This document shows positions 33,917-46,130 of a DNA stretch of 64,000 bases, piece after piece. Position 1 is the stretch's first letter. Every line of letters starts with the position of its first letter. The DNA comes from Caprimulgus europaeus. Taxonomy: Eukaryota > Chordata > Aves > Caprimulgiformes > Caprimulgidae. The notes beneath the pieces are model-generated. The model worked only from the letters and a program-made list of their open reading frames with translations, did not search any database and was not told where the DNA came from. Location: contig OU015523.1 of assembly GCA_907165065.1 (NCBI GenBank), positions 16,553,834 to 16,617,833 on the forward strand, in the 5' to 3' direction. The position numbers and the translations under genes are program-made.

Positions 33917-36900
33917 AGACAATCATTACTACGTGACACAACTACTCTGCCACAGGTATGCAAATCAATCTTCAGGCAGACAAACCTGAGGCAACAATTT
34001 CACCGATGCAGAAGAAATTTCAGTTGACACTTACACTTAATAAAGGGCCCTAGAGGAATCTTGGCTTCAGCATTACTCTTGTTCCAGTGCTTTAGATTTA
34101 TCTCAAACATTAGATAGTGGATATACAGTTATTTTAAACACTTCCAGACAATTTGGTGAGTAAGCAGCAGACATTTTTACACAGTCACATTTCACCTACA
34201 AAACGGAGTCCCAATGCTTAGCAAATACTCAGCACCTAAAACATCACACTAAGATTTCTGAGATTACCAGAGGAAAAGCTTACACTTTCTTTACTAAGCA
34301 AGTATAGAGCCTTTGCTGCAAATGACCCAACATTATTACCAAGCACAGGCCAATTAAGCAGGTACCACTCCAATACTCCAGTAGTTTTGACTTTCCTAAG
34401 ATGCAATGAAATCTGATTTTACACTAGGAAATGCAATCTAACATCTCCAGGGCAAGAAACACATTTATGAATGGCCTCTCTTGTTACACAACTACAGCTG
34501 AGCCACTGACCTCACTGTAAAAGACACAGCACTGTCAGACTGAGTGTGGCAAAAGAGATGGAGCAAACAGTCCTGCCACAGCCTGTGCTACCTAACTGCT
34601 TACCAGAGAAATATGTTTTAAATAAATGCAGGACATTTTAAAAACACCTTCCCCTCCAAGGTCAGTGGAACATCCTGAAAAAGCACATGGTAAAACAGAT
34701 TTCTGCAAACACAGGAATCTCATGTATAATGGAAAGCTAAGGTCAGGCTTCAGCTCAGCAAAACCCTATGATTTTCTGGCAGCTGCTGCCTTGCTGGAGC
34801 GGCATCAGTCAGTGTGGATGCCAGATGTCAGAGACCTTGCCACTTCAAAAAAAAACCTCATTGCATTTCTGGAAAAATTCCTCACTCATCTCCTGCACAA
34901 AAAATAACACCCGAGAAAACAGTGTATTACAACAGTGCACATTCTTATTTCAGCTTTAAGTACTTCACAACATATTTTTTTAAATCAAAAAGTCAACCAC
35001 AGATAGCTAAAGCAATACAGGACAGAAGCTGAGGTAAAGAATACAGGCTACTTAACACATTTATAAATTTACTTTACAAGTATCTGTGAACAAAGTTGCA
35101 AAAAAGTTAAAACTAGTAAGGTTGTACATGTGTTGTGAATGCATAACTAAGAACAGAATCCCATTATTTGTTCCTCATGGAGCTGCCCCAGCGTGAGAAT
35201 AGCAACAGACATTCCAGTTGAAGCTTCCTTAGGCATGAACAGATTTTACTTTTTTAAAAAAATTATTTTTGCAGTCTTATTTCAGTAAGGATTACAAATT
35301 GTCAGTGCTTACTGCAAAGACAGCTATCAAGACACTGTACAGATGTCATGATTTTGTTAAAATCTACACCGATTTTCAACTGGTCTGCAGATGGATTTTT
35401 ATGCAGGAGCAAAGTTTCAAACAGATAATTTAAGAGCACTAATTCACATCCTTTGGAAGTGGTACGGCCTAGAACAGCATTTGACAGAATTCAACACTGT
35501 TCCAACAATTCTAGTTCAATCTAGTAACAAACAATTGTAATCAAATGCTAGTGGAAGTAATTCTAAAGACATACCTCCAGAGAGTTAGGATACCATGAAG
35601 CCTCTTGGACAAGCAGCTCATTAAAATTTGAGGCAGTAGGAGATAGTGTATCACTCCTCCTCCCACCCAGTTACTAACCTCTCTTCCCCATCTCACTGGA
35701 TCTTGCTGGGGAGTGTGGAGAAGTAAAGGTGAGATGTGATGTGGGTTAAAGAGCTCTGGTGCCTTTACAACCCTCCTCCCTCCCCAGGCAGCAGCCAGGC
35801 TCTAGCTCTTTCCAGGAGCACGACAGAAGGTGGGGAGGGGATGACACATAACTCGGAAGCAGAGCAGGGGAAAGCGGCTCCTTTCCAGCCCTTCACTTCT
35901 CATCACTGTGCAGGTGTTGCCCCTCCCCATCACACTGATGAATCAATTAGCTGCAAGAGTTCAAAAGCCAATTACAGGACTGAAGACTAAAGGGGACACA
36001 AGATTAGTGCTGCAGATGCCCCAGCAACACCAGATCTGAGAATTTTGCTATTAGTTATAACTACATATGCTTAGAATCATCATGCTATAATTTTAAAAGG
36101 ATTATCTAAGTTATATCGCATGATAACTTTATCCCACAATTCACTGTCTGACAAATAAATATTACTGAATAGTTGCTCTCAGCAGCAGCATTGCACATAC
36201 ACTAAAACAATATTTAAGGACACCAAGATGACACAATCATAGCTGTAAGGCATGTTAATTGTAGGTATGCCAAAGCACTTCCAACAAGGGGGGAAAAAAA
36301 AGAGACACAATGCTAAAGAAACCCCCTAAATATGTTGGAAACTATAAAGAAAAAAGTGATGGAAGCTCTTTCCTATTGTTTCACAAAATTTTCAAGGTCC
36401 CATTTACACACAGCATAAAAAAACACAGCCCCTGAATCAAAAAATGGCTGGCCCAGTTGCATACCTGCTGGGTGTCTTTTAGACTAGATATTTGCCTAAA
36501 CAAGCAGGTTTTTAACTGAACTCTTGCATCAAAGCAAATGCTTCAGAATCTCCAGGCATACCACCCTCAAAATAGCAAACACCAGGTTCAAACTCATTCA
36601 CGCAACTTAGATTTAGGATCATGTAATAAAAAAACAGAAATCAAGCACCCCTCAACTTCTATTTTTTCCTAGATGTTACTTAAAAGAGAGGAATGTGGCA
36701 ACTCATAGAGAAAAAGAAAAACCCAAGTCTTCCAAAGTTGAAGTAACAAATTTCTTACTTGTAACTGAAAAGCATTTGTGAAAATGCAACACAGCTGTTA
36801 CAAAAATGACAAGGAAATACCTATATAAATCAAAACCATGATCGATCATACATAAAAAGTTTATCAAAACCACCCATTTACAGTAACAGCATATTGGATA

Positions 36901-37852
36901 AACGGTGATATACATCACAGTGTTAAAGACAGGTTCATGAAACACTATCGGAGTTGAATAGTGACAGAGAATAATACAAAAGACCAAAGCCATGCTTTTC
37001 CATATTCTGAACTTAATCAGTCTTTGTAATTAACAACAGGAGACTTACAGAATCATCTGAGTCGCAGAGAAGAAAAATCTTTAGAGAAAGAGCATCTCAC
37101 ATAACTAACAACCTTACTGATACAAACTGTAAATTTTTAAAGAATGTGAACAGATCAGAAAGTTTATTTCCTTGGGTTTTTTTTAATGTTAGCTATCTCA
37201 ATGACATAAAACTTTCACCTTCCTTTTCTCTAATCCTCTCTGTTGAAAGTTGAGTTCTTCTAAACTGACTTAGCTGTCCCTTGAGAATTTCCTTACCTGT
37301 TAAGTTAAGAGTGGAAAGAATGTTAAATCCACAAGAGATCTTCACTGTTAACTCTTTGACACAAGCAGGTATTAGTAAGAAGTTGAATATATATATTCTC
37401 TTTTTTGACAATTGCTACCATAGTGCTGTGAAAATCTTAAGTCTACAAGGTTTCTAATCATATCAGAGCTATACTTTAAAAGCATTTGTGTTATGACTGA
37501 GAAAACAAACCTTCTCAAATACTCCCACTAGTAGCCCCACTCCTGCCTTCCCTCGAGACCTACAAACACATTTGATCATCACCTGGGGCATTTTCATCAA
37601 ATGAGGGCTCCCATGAACCTGTGCAAGTTTCCTCTCAAGCCCTCTGATCACTCTTCTGGCTCCCCCAAAATAACATCTAGAGCAGTGAGCAAAGTTCACA
37701 TCTCATCAGCGAGAAAATGTTAGTGAACAGCATCACTTTCCTGTGCTCCCGTTCCTCCATGCGTGAAACAGAGAAAATAAGACCGAGTGCTGAATTTATT
37801 TTATTGCAAAACTGTCCAAAAGCTTCAGTTAAAATGAAAACACCAGTGCAAC
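33917..37852 (-). other. B4GALT4 5' intron, right part
   Basis: AT-rich intronic sequence. No exon, LTR or CR1 was recognised between the two CR1 copies. Short open frames on both strands have no family resemblance. Confidence 0.6.
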
Positions 37853-37949
37853 TGAGCAACCTGACATAGTGGAAGGTGTCCCTGCTCATGGCAGGGGGGT
37901 TGGAAATAGATGGTCTTTAAGGTCCCTTCCAACCCAGAATTCTATGAAT
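37853..37949 (+). mobile_element. CR1 LINE 3' tail fragment
   Basis: About 97 bp matching the last part of the 33457 copy: GAGCAACCTGACATAGTGGA, GGTGTCCCTGCTCATGGCAG, GGTCCCTTCCAACCCAGAAT, then TCTATGAAT. It is strongly 5'-truncated. Confidence 0.85.
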
Positions 37950-38269
37950 ACATCCATCCGCCAGACTTACAATCCCTGAGTGTGATACCGTAAGTACTTC
38001 CACCTGGTATATAGTTTGCAGATCCGTAGCTGTTCCCAGTTATACCAGTAATGCTGCACTACAATGCATTATACACCGCCAGACCTATTTGCAGGATCAC
38101 ATCCCCAGCTCCTGCTGCCTTTGATGCTCATGACCTGCAGTATGAGGGGTTGGTTGGTTCCCTGCATACCCAGGGAGCAGCTGCAGGAGACGAGCCGAAA
38201 GTTTTCCGCACACACCAGATGCTCCAAGTACGAGGCACAGTTAAACAATCGCTCTCTCGCGCAGGATTT

Positions 38270-39030
38270 TGCACTGAAACACCGCCCGGAAACTGGGCTC
38301 CCCCACCCGCCCTTTCCACCTTCCCTCCCTCCACAGCTTCACCCAGCCCCAGCACCCCACTCTCGCCGCTGCCGTGGGGGACAGGCCCACCTTCACGGCC
38401 GGCACCTCACCGCCGTGCTCCCCCCCACGTTTAACCGAACCGGTACTCACGAGGCCCGCGCCTGAGGGCTCCCACGGCCCGGACGCTCCTCCCGCCGCGG
38501 GGCCTGAGTGACACCCAGCCCGTACCACGGCCGCGGCCACGCGCGCCCCCGGCCAACCGCCGCCCCCGCGCGCAGGCGCCCTCCCCTCAGCGCCCAGCGC
38601 CGCGTGCCGGGGGCGGGGCTGCCGCGGCGGCTGAACCGGGGGCGGGGGGCGGAACGGAGCCCCCGCCGCCAACCATAGAGCGCGGGGATAGAGCGGCCAC
38701 CTCCCCCCACAGAGACCACCGGGCCGCAGGGATAGAGCGACCCCACTGTGGGGGTTGTTCAGCTCCTCCGCCATGACAGGTGCTCGGCGGGGCCGGGAGT
38801 AGCGGGCCGAGCGGGCCTTACCCGGCTGTTCGCTGTGGGATTGCCGAGCACGCTGGGGAGGGAAAACCTTATCAGCACAGGTCGGATGGTGCCGGCGGCT
38901 CCGGGCGCCCGCGGTGTGCGTGGCTGGCTGCCAGAACTCTGCCGGGTCTGGCCGTTTGTGGGAATGCCGAGGTGCCGGCCCGGGTTTGCTTCAAGCGGCA
39001 GAGGAGCTGTGGGCGTCACAGCGTTGGCAT
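38270..39030 (-). promoter_or_regulatory. B4GALT4: CpG island, probable B4GALT4 promoter with 5' non-coding exon ending at 38451
   Basis: This stretch is GC-rich and CpG-dense, with GC boxes (GGGGGCGGGG) around 38608-38652. On the minus strand a consensus donor CTC/GTGAGTACC lies at 38451/38450, facing B4GALT4. This fits a non-coding first exon of about 100-300 bp spliced to the acceptor at 22568. It is assigned by orientation and strong signals, not by a transcript. Promoter activity toward the plus strand is possible as well. Long open frames here come from base composition. Confidence 0.6.
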
Positions 39031-42000
39031 TGCTGATACTGGTCAAAAACTGAGAGTTTCGCTTCCTCTCAATATGTATTTAGCTTTTTTTTTTTTTTTT
39101 TTTTTAACAGAGAAATTAGGCGAGGCTTGTCAGGAGTTCTTAAAACGTCAGAAATCAGAACTTCAGGTACCTGCTTCCAAAACCTAAATGCTCAGGAAAA
39201 GGAAAGGTGTTCCCCTTTGTTAAGCAGAATCACAAAAGGTGCTTCTCTTCCTTAACTGGGATCACGAAAGGTGTTCCTCTTTTCTTAATCTGAGGTGGAA
39301 TCACAAAAGGGCTTTTTGTGTCAAACCCTAACAAAGTGCTGACAAAACCCATTCAAGTGTGGATGCCCATGGATGCAGATGGCTGAAAGTGTTTATTTGT
39401 TATTAGCAAGTTTTTTTAGTATTTGGAAGAAGCCTCAAAGTCAAAGTTATTTTTGCCCATGGTACAAATCAGATCACGGTATGGATTAACCAAAGTTCAT
39501 ATTGCTATAACATAACATTTGTTGTTTCTCCCTGCAAAAGTTTCTAGCATAACTGCCCCTACCCTCAGAAAAGGAACAATTATTTTAAATTATTTGCTCA
39601 AAATAGCAAAGCCATTTCACTGACAGTGGGAAGAAAAGCAAAAGGGGAGCAGTAAGGATGACCACGGTGCTGCCCTGCTGAGCCTGTCTGGCTCTAGGAT
39701 AAGCCTGCAGACATGCCCAGCAGGAGCCGCAATACACCACCCAGACCTCATAAAGTCGCACGCGAGAGGAATCTGCTGTCAAGCACTTCCAGAAAAAGAT
39801 GAAGTTCATCATCTTTTTTGGTGAGAAATTACTTCTGTTAAAAGAATCAGAGAGGAGAAAAATTTTGTTTAGAAGTGTAAGAAATTAAATGAAGCAAAAT
39901 GTTGCAAATGTTTTTGCAAGTAAAAAAATAACTTCCACTGAAACTGTCAGAAATTAGGTCTGAGGGAGAATGAAGGATAGTCTGAAATTCCTTCTGTTAC
40001 AGATGAAGAACGTTGATAATCCAAAATTAAAAGATGTATGAGTAGTTGTCCAGTAAAAATTGTATGACTGACCCCTTTTCTAATGGTATCAGTCACGCCT
40101 ATTGATAGTTTTAAGTCGAGTTTTGTAATGTTGTGTAATTGCCAAATCCAGATGCTACCTTCTGATTGTAATCATATCTGCCAAAGTGGCATCTGTCTCA
40201 AAGAGAGTAAGCCTCTGTTAGAGCTGTGAGAATCAGAGCTAGAGATGACACTGCTGACTCCACTGTCAGTTCACACACTTACCACTGATTTAATCAGCGT
40301 GTACCTTAAGTTCTAACACACACAGCAAATCACGTTCTCCCTCATCTTCCAGGCCAAGCGAACAGCAAGGCATGAAGCTCCTCTGGTGGTCTCACAGGAT
40401 GAATAAGGGGAGAGAAGAGATGGCCAAAGGTATGTGTGAAGATGCTAGAAGCTAACTGGGATATGCAGAGGATCTGCAAGTGTTGTGTGGACTTGGAGGT
40501 ACCAGGGATGCTGTGTTACCAGGATATAAAGGATGTGCAGGAAACTTGGGCTATTGCAGTGAAGGCATCGTGAGGGATGTGGGAAACAAATGTGCTGATA
40601 ACAGCAGTTAACTCTGTTTATGGCCTATGGATTGCCCTGTTAAACTGACACAAGCACTTCTGTGACTACACTTCAGAGTCCTGTTGTGTGTTTTCCTCCC
40701 CAGGTGTTCTTATCTGGTGAATTGAACATTTGTCAAACTTTTGTTAATCAGGTTTCTTTCCTCTGGACTAAATGTTATGCTCCTAAAAAATAAAACCTTC
40801 TTGTGGATCTTACAGGAATGGAGTCTGTATTGAGAAGGATCCTGAGTCTGAGGTCTCCTTCAGTGGTCTATCTTTAATCTTTTATTAAGGAAAACCTTAC
40901 GTTTTCACCTACCTCAGGTTGTCCTAGGTGAGATCTTCAGCTGTTGATTTTAATCTCTCTTGTAGAATATGACAAGAACTGAATTTAAGCTTCCCAGATT
41001 ATCAGCCATGCACCATTGGGCCCCACACCACATGTAAATGTAGTACAAGCTAATTTTTCCCCAAATGTGCCAGTGACTCAAGGTTTTCAAAGTGTAAAAT
41101 GATATTTTTTAAATCTTTGAAAAAGACCAAAGATAATTAGTTATGGAAATAATGCTATCCAATAAATTATCTGTAAACTTAGTAGGAGGTATTTCAGTGG
41201 AATGCTACATCTCCAGTTTGGAGAAGGACACACAGGATACGGCCTGTTGAGTCACATGAGGTGATGAATGGACATTTTTTTTCCTGTCTGGGAAGAAGCA
41301 AAGATACCAGACAGAAAACCTGATACCTCATCAGTTTCCTTAGCACAGCACAAACAATTTCCCTCAGAAATCAAATTCATACCAGCAGGTTCTTAGTGGT
41401 ACTAAAAAATTACCAATGAAGCAATCCTGGATGTAGTTTGTCATAGAAATATTGGAATTTCTGAGCAAACAGAATCAGAATATGAGTCATTTGGGTCTAT
41501 TTCTGTTAGTGTTGCTATTTGCTGAGCAGGAATAGATCTTAAAGCCCTGCGGGTTTGGTTCCTATTCACATAGACATCAGGAATCTAAAGAAAAATTGTT
41601 CCATAACACAACTTGTAGAAGACGTACGGAAGCAATGGTTTTTTGAATGCAGATACAAGTTGACATTGGATACTCTTCCCTGCAGCTTTTCTTTTAACCT
41701 CTGTTCTTTAATCTCACAGTTTAAACATAGGCTTTTTACCTGATAAATCTTTGGGATGAAAGCTGTTTGCCTGATGCAGTGTGGCCTTAAAAAGCAAACA
41801 ACAGCAGTGACCCTGTGTTGCATGCAGATGTGATACAGAAGAACCTTTGGAAGGGAGATTTGACATCCCAGGTAGTTTTTTGTGCACAAAATCCAACTGG
41901 TGTTTGTGTGGGCACAAGAGGAAGTTCCACCTCAAGTGTTTAGACATGAGTGACTCACAATCCCTGTGACACTAGTATTTTCTGTACAAGTATTAAGATA

Positions 42001-45000
42001 GTTGTGTTAAACCCAAAGTTCTGTGCTCCTGGTTTTACTGTATCTTATTCAGCTACATCCTGTTTTAAACCTTGGAGCCCAATCCTAGCACACACTAAAT
42101 AAACATTCAGCAAAACAAAATGACTTCCATGGAAATATGTCCTGGCAGTGATTAAGTTCCTGTCACAGTTGTACAAGTCAACAAAGCAGAGCTCAGGTTA
42201 GCGTGGACCAGGTGCTGATAACAGTGTGGTACCAGTAGCAAGGAGTTTAGAGTGGGCTTCAAAAGTCATCCCTGCAACTAGTGGACATTCAAGCAATTGG
42301 TTCCTGATGAATTTCATGTGGCTACAGCTCCATTGTTAGTGGTACCCCACCTCGTCTGGATACATGTACACGAGGCAGAAATTATGTCTTTGCTTTGCCA
42401 GTGTAAGGCTTTGAGTCTCCCAAGTTCAGTAACAGCTCTATCCCTGGGTAAATTTACAGGACTATTCAGGCAGATTGTGGGACAATAGCCCTGGAGCAAA
42501 AGGATAGAGGGGATGTTTGATAAAATGAAAAAGGAAGGAGTTAAATCAGTAAGACTAGAAAGGGATTTGAAACCAGAGGGTGAGTGATAGAGAAGAGTTC
42601 AGGTCTTCTGAGGGACAGCGGAAAACAGACACAAAGCATGGCAGAAGTGAGAAGTAGATGAAAACGGCATTAACCTGAAATACCAGAAAGGAAATGAGAG
42701 TTAGAAGAAAACAGGAACAGAAGTAAAGATGGGCAAAATCAAGTGTGGTACTGCCTGAGAGCGTAAGAAGTTTTATACCATTAGTGTTTGTTGATGTACT
42801 GGCCAGTGGGGAAAGTGGTGGTACGGTGACTCAGGGTGAGTGTTTTATCAAAGTCCCTGTGGCGGTTACACTATCAGGGAGGAATCTAATCAGAGAGGAA
42901 GAGTCTTTTTGAACATGGGCCTCTGTACTTTCCTGGGCTTCTCGCTGATGTAATCCAGTGCTTCACATGATAAAGTCCCATGCGAGGATCAGTTAAAACA
43001 CTAGAGGGATTTCAGAAAATGTAACAGGGGTGGTCTCATCTTTCACATTCTGCCTGAGCTGCTCCTTGTTCCTCAGTACTAGTTTCCTTAGCCCAGTTTG
43101 GATTACAGTTTCTTTGCAAATATGAGGAGAGCAAGGACCCAGAGAGTTCACTGATCACGACTGATGAATTTGGTGATAAAAATACAACACACCATGGATT
43201 TGCCACAAGGACCCTGTCAGATAAATGCAAGGTATTTCTGAAATAGCGTCATCAAGGATGGATGGGAATAAATTGTCACTCCACAGTTAGCCCGGGCTCA
43301 CACTGTTTCCATGTGAGAATGAGAAAGGCACCCAAGTGTCCCTACCGTTTCACTGAATTCTGTATGCATAACCATCAGTAAGTAGTATGCTAGGGAGGAG
43401 GGTGACCTTAAAACATACAGTCAGAGTTGTTGTCAGGTCATTACCCCAACTTTTACAAATAATATAAATTTTCTTCTTCGAGTTAAAATGCACAGCTGCT
43501 TTAAGATTCTTCTGCATGTATCTAGACTAAAACTGATGTTCAGATTTGTGGCTGAGAAGGAATTCCCCTGTTTAATTTGCACAGACTTCTGTCTCCTGCT
43601 TTACTGCACAGCTGCATAAGCTAAAATCTCCTGAGCCTATTTTACACAAAGAGCATCTTTCTCTTGGCCTTAGCAACACCTGAACCAAGGTTAAGAACAG
43701 CTTATTTTTTGAAAGAGTTCACATTTTAGTTTGGGTTTTTTTCCAGCTGATGTAGAGCAACAGAATGCTTTGGCAGATTTCCTAGTACAAGGTGTGTACT
43801 GCAGACGTGCAGACAAAGGGACTACGGCCGCAGTCTGCTGGTACAACTGGGATGTCAGCTGGTCATTTCTGTGGCTACTGGGAGAAGGATGAGCAAAGCT
43901 GAGGTGTGAGGGCAGTGAGGGAGGAGTATGCGGTCTGTTCAGAGTGTGGTAGCTGAGGTCCAGTTCGTAGACATGAAAATTATCTCAGTGCTGTGGAGGT
44001 TGCAGAAAGGAAAGTGAATGCATGAGGGACAGACCCTGATCTGCTGTCAGGGAATGAGGCAGGAGAATTCTGTATCAGAAACAAGCCCAACCACACTGAT
44101 AAGCCAATCAGATTCATCAGAGCTGCTTCCAGAGTATCATTTTAAAAGTAAAACAGAACAGAGGGTCGGGTCGGTCAGGCCAGCTCTGTGCCATTCCTCA
44201 TAGTCTTGCCTGGCCTGAGTTACCAGGTTCTCAGTGTAAAACTTCTAAGCGGTGCATGCCCATGCAGAATTGTCTGTTGCTCACACAGAGGATTATTTCT
44301 TTCCTCCAGTATGTCCTCTTTCTCCCTGTGAGAGCTTCCTTGTAATTGTGAAAGCTAATCATTCCAAGGGATACCTTTTCACCAGTACAGCTCCTCAGCT
44401 TTGGGCTAGCATCTACAAGCTGGCCCAGAAGTCACTTGCTGGGCACCACTGGAGAAAGCCTTGAGTTGGTTTGGTGCCAGCCACCCGCCAACCTTTGATT
44501 ATTTGCTGCCGCTTGGTGGCTATTGCAGATACTACCCGGTGTCCCTTCCCCACTGATGGCTCTTCACTGGGTCTGATACCAGAAACTTAAACAATTCAGT
44601 CACCATAAAAAGAACAGACCCCCAAGTTGTGTACGGATAAGATAAATGAGCCTACATACCAGAGAGAAGCCAGTCTACTAAAACAAAATGCTAGCAAGGA
44701 AACAGGAGGATTCTCGGAGCCAGCTCAGTGCGTCCTGACTCTGCTGACTGAGTGACAAAGACAGGGATAATTATAAACAACCTGTGCATTAGATTTACTA
44801 AAACAGGCGGGCATTGCGTGACTATTTGTACATCTGCTCTATATAATGAACATGCTTTTGTCTTTTGGTGTGCATGCTAGGAGGAGAGATCCCCCATGCC
44901 CCCAGCGCTGGATAAAGTAATGCCTGCTCTTTAATACCCAACCCGTGTGAAGGAGTTTTATTCCCCATTTCGGTGACAGGTCTTTCCGTGCTCTGAGGAC

Positions 45001-45360
45001 CTGTGGGTACCTTCTAACACACTCAGGTGGCCCAGGTCTTCTCCAGTTAGGCGCCACAGCTTAGCTGAGGGTGGCAGCAGCAGCAAGACTTCTCAGCTGC
45101 TGATGTTCAGTCACAGGATAAATAGATTTGCTGGCTGTAATGAAGCAGTTAATTATGATTTTTTTCCTTTTTTTTTTTTTTGGCATCTCATGATGTGAGA
45201 CGTGGAGCTTTCTGGATTTATTATTACTTGTAATTCTGGAGCAACAAAGATGTTTTTAGTACAGCAAAGAGCAAATAAGGAGACGGAGCGTCTCCCCTGG
45301 AGACTCCTGCCTGGTTTAGCCAACGTGCCGATGATGTTCGGGTTTAAAAAACAGCAAAAA
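39031..45360. other. Intergenic interval between B4GALT4 and TMEM39A
   Basis: 6.3 kb without a recognisable exon. A 20-T run is at about 39087-39106 and a minisatellite at 39203-39320. ARHGAP31, which I recall lying between these two genes in human, is not recognisable here. Confidence 0.55.
39203..39320 (+). repeat. 32-bp imperfect tandem repeat, about 3.5 copies
   Basis: Units begin AAAGGTGTTCC or AAAGGTGCTTC at 39203, 39235 and 39267, and AAAGGGCTTT at 39306. Each of the first three ends in a WCAC motif (GAATCACA, GGATCACG, GAATCACA). The first two units are exactly 32 bp; the third has a 7-bp insertion. Confidence 0.85.
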
Positions 45361-46130
45361 AGACAAACTGTCACCGCCGGGAGCGGAGCCAGCCGGCCCT
45401 GCTGCCACTACCAAGATGGCGGCGCGGCCGCCCCGCCCCAGCAGCGCCCATCCCTCCCTGGGCCGGCCCGGCCGGAGGTGGCCGCCGCCGCCGCCTGTCG
45501 CCCTGTGATGAGAGCATCAGCCCTCACTGCCACGTCTCCCGGGCAGCTGCGGCGGCAGCGCGGGCAGCCGGCGGTGTGCAGGGCCGCGCCGGGACGCCGA
45601 GGCCGGGCTCGCCCGCCTCCTCCTCTTCCCTTCCTTTCCCCGCAGGGCGGTCGCGGCTGCCCGCCCCTGCCCCTGCTCCTCCTGCCCCGCCGCGGGGCGC
45701 CGGGCAGCGGCGAGGTGGGTCTGCCCGGCGGCAGGAGGGGCGCTCCGCGGGGCACCCGCCGCCGCCGCCGCCTCGTCTCCCGCCGGCGGTGCGGGGGGCT
45801 GCGGGGGTCGGGGCTCACCGCTGGGCTGCTGCCGCCGGAAGGGGACCCCGCTGCCGGCTGATGTCCGAGCCGCGCCGCCGCTCTCGCTTGGATGTGTGAG
45901 TACCGGCCCCGCCGCTCCCTTGGGGCAGCTGCGCTTCGGGAACGCCCGAGCGACGGGCTCCGCTGGACCGGGCGGGACCCTGTCCCGGCCGGGCGGGACC
46001 GGGCGGCCCAGCCGTCTCCCGCCGGACCCCGCTTCCCCTGTGCGTGCGGTGCCGCCTCCCGCGACCTGGAACTTGGTGTGTGCGTGTGGGGAGGCTTCTG
46101 CTGGCTTTGTTTCGTCCTGCTGGTAATTTG
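45360..46130 (+). promoter_or_regulatory. TMEM39A: CpG island, probable TMEM39A promoter with YY1-type site
   Basis: Very CpG-rich. CAAGATGGCGGC at 45412-45423 is a textbook YY1 site, which typically sits just downstream of a transcription start. That places a likely start near 45380-45410 on the plus strand. A good donor, GATGT/GTGAGTACC, is at 45895/45896. Assignment to TMEM39A rests on strand and on its being the next gene. The long open frames here on both strands are GC artefacts. Confidence 0.6.
45861..45895 (+). other. Candidate upstream-ORF start in the TMEM39A leader exon
   Basis: ATGTCCGAGCC starts at 45861 and stays open to the donor at 45895. If this exon is spliced directly to 57972, the frame continues out of register with TMEM39A and stops at TAA 58090-58092, past the main ATG. 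That gives an overlapping uORF of 51 codons plus stop. A second upstream ATG at 45416 (inside the YY1 site) gives a 30-codon uORF ending at 45508. Confidence 0.35.

Noticed and set aside
38241-38774. 177-aa open frame on the minus strand
   Set aside because: CpG-island composition artefact. The region is better explained as promoter plus non-coding first exon of B4GALT4.
45202-45861. 219-aa open frame on the plus strand at the CpG island
   Set aside because: It starts in AT-rich sequence and continues through GC-rich sequence giving Pro/Arg/Ala-rich low-complexity peptide. Absence of stops is expected from the base composition, and no family is recognisable.
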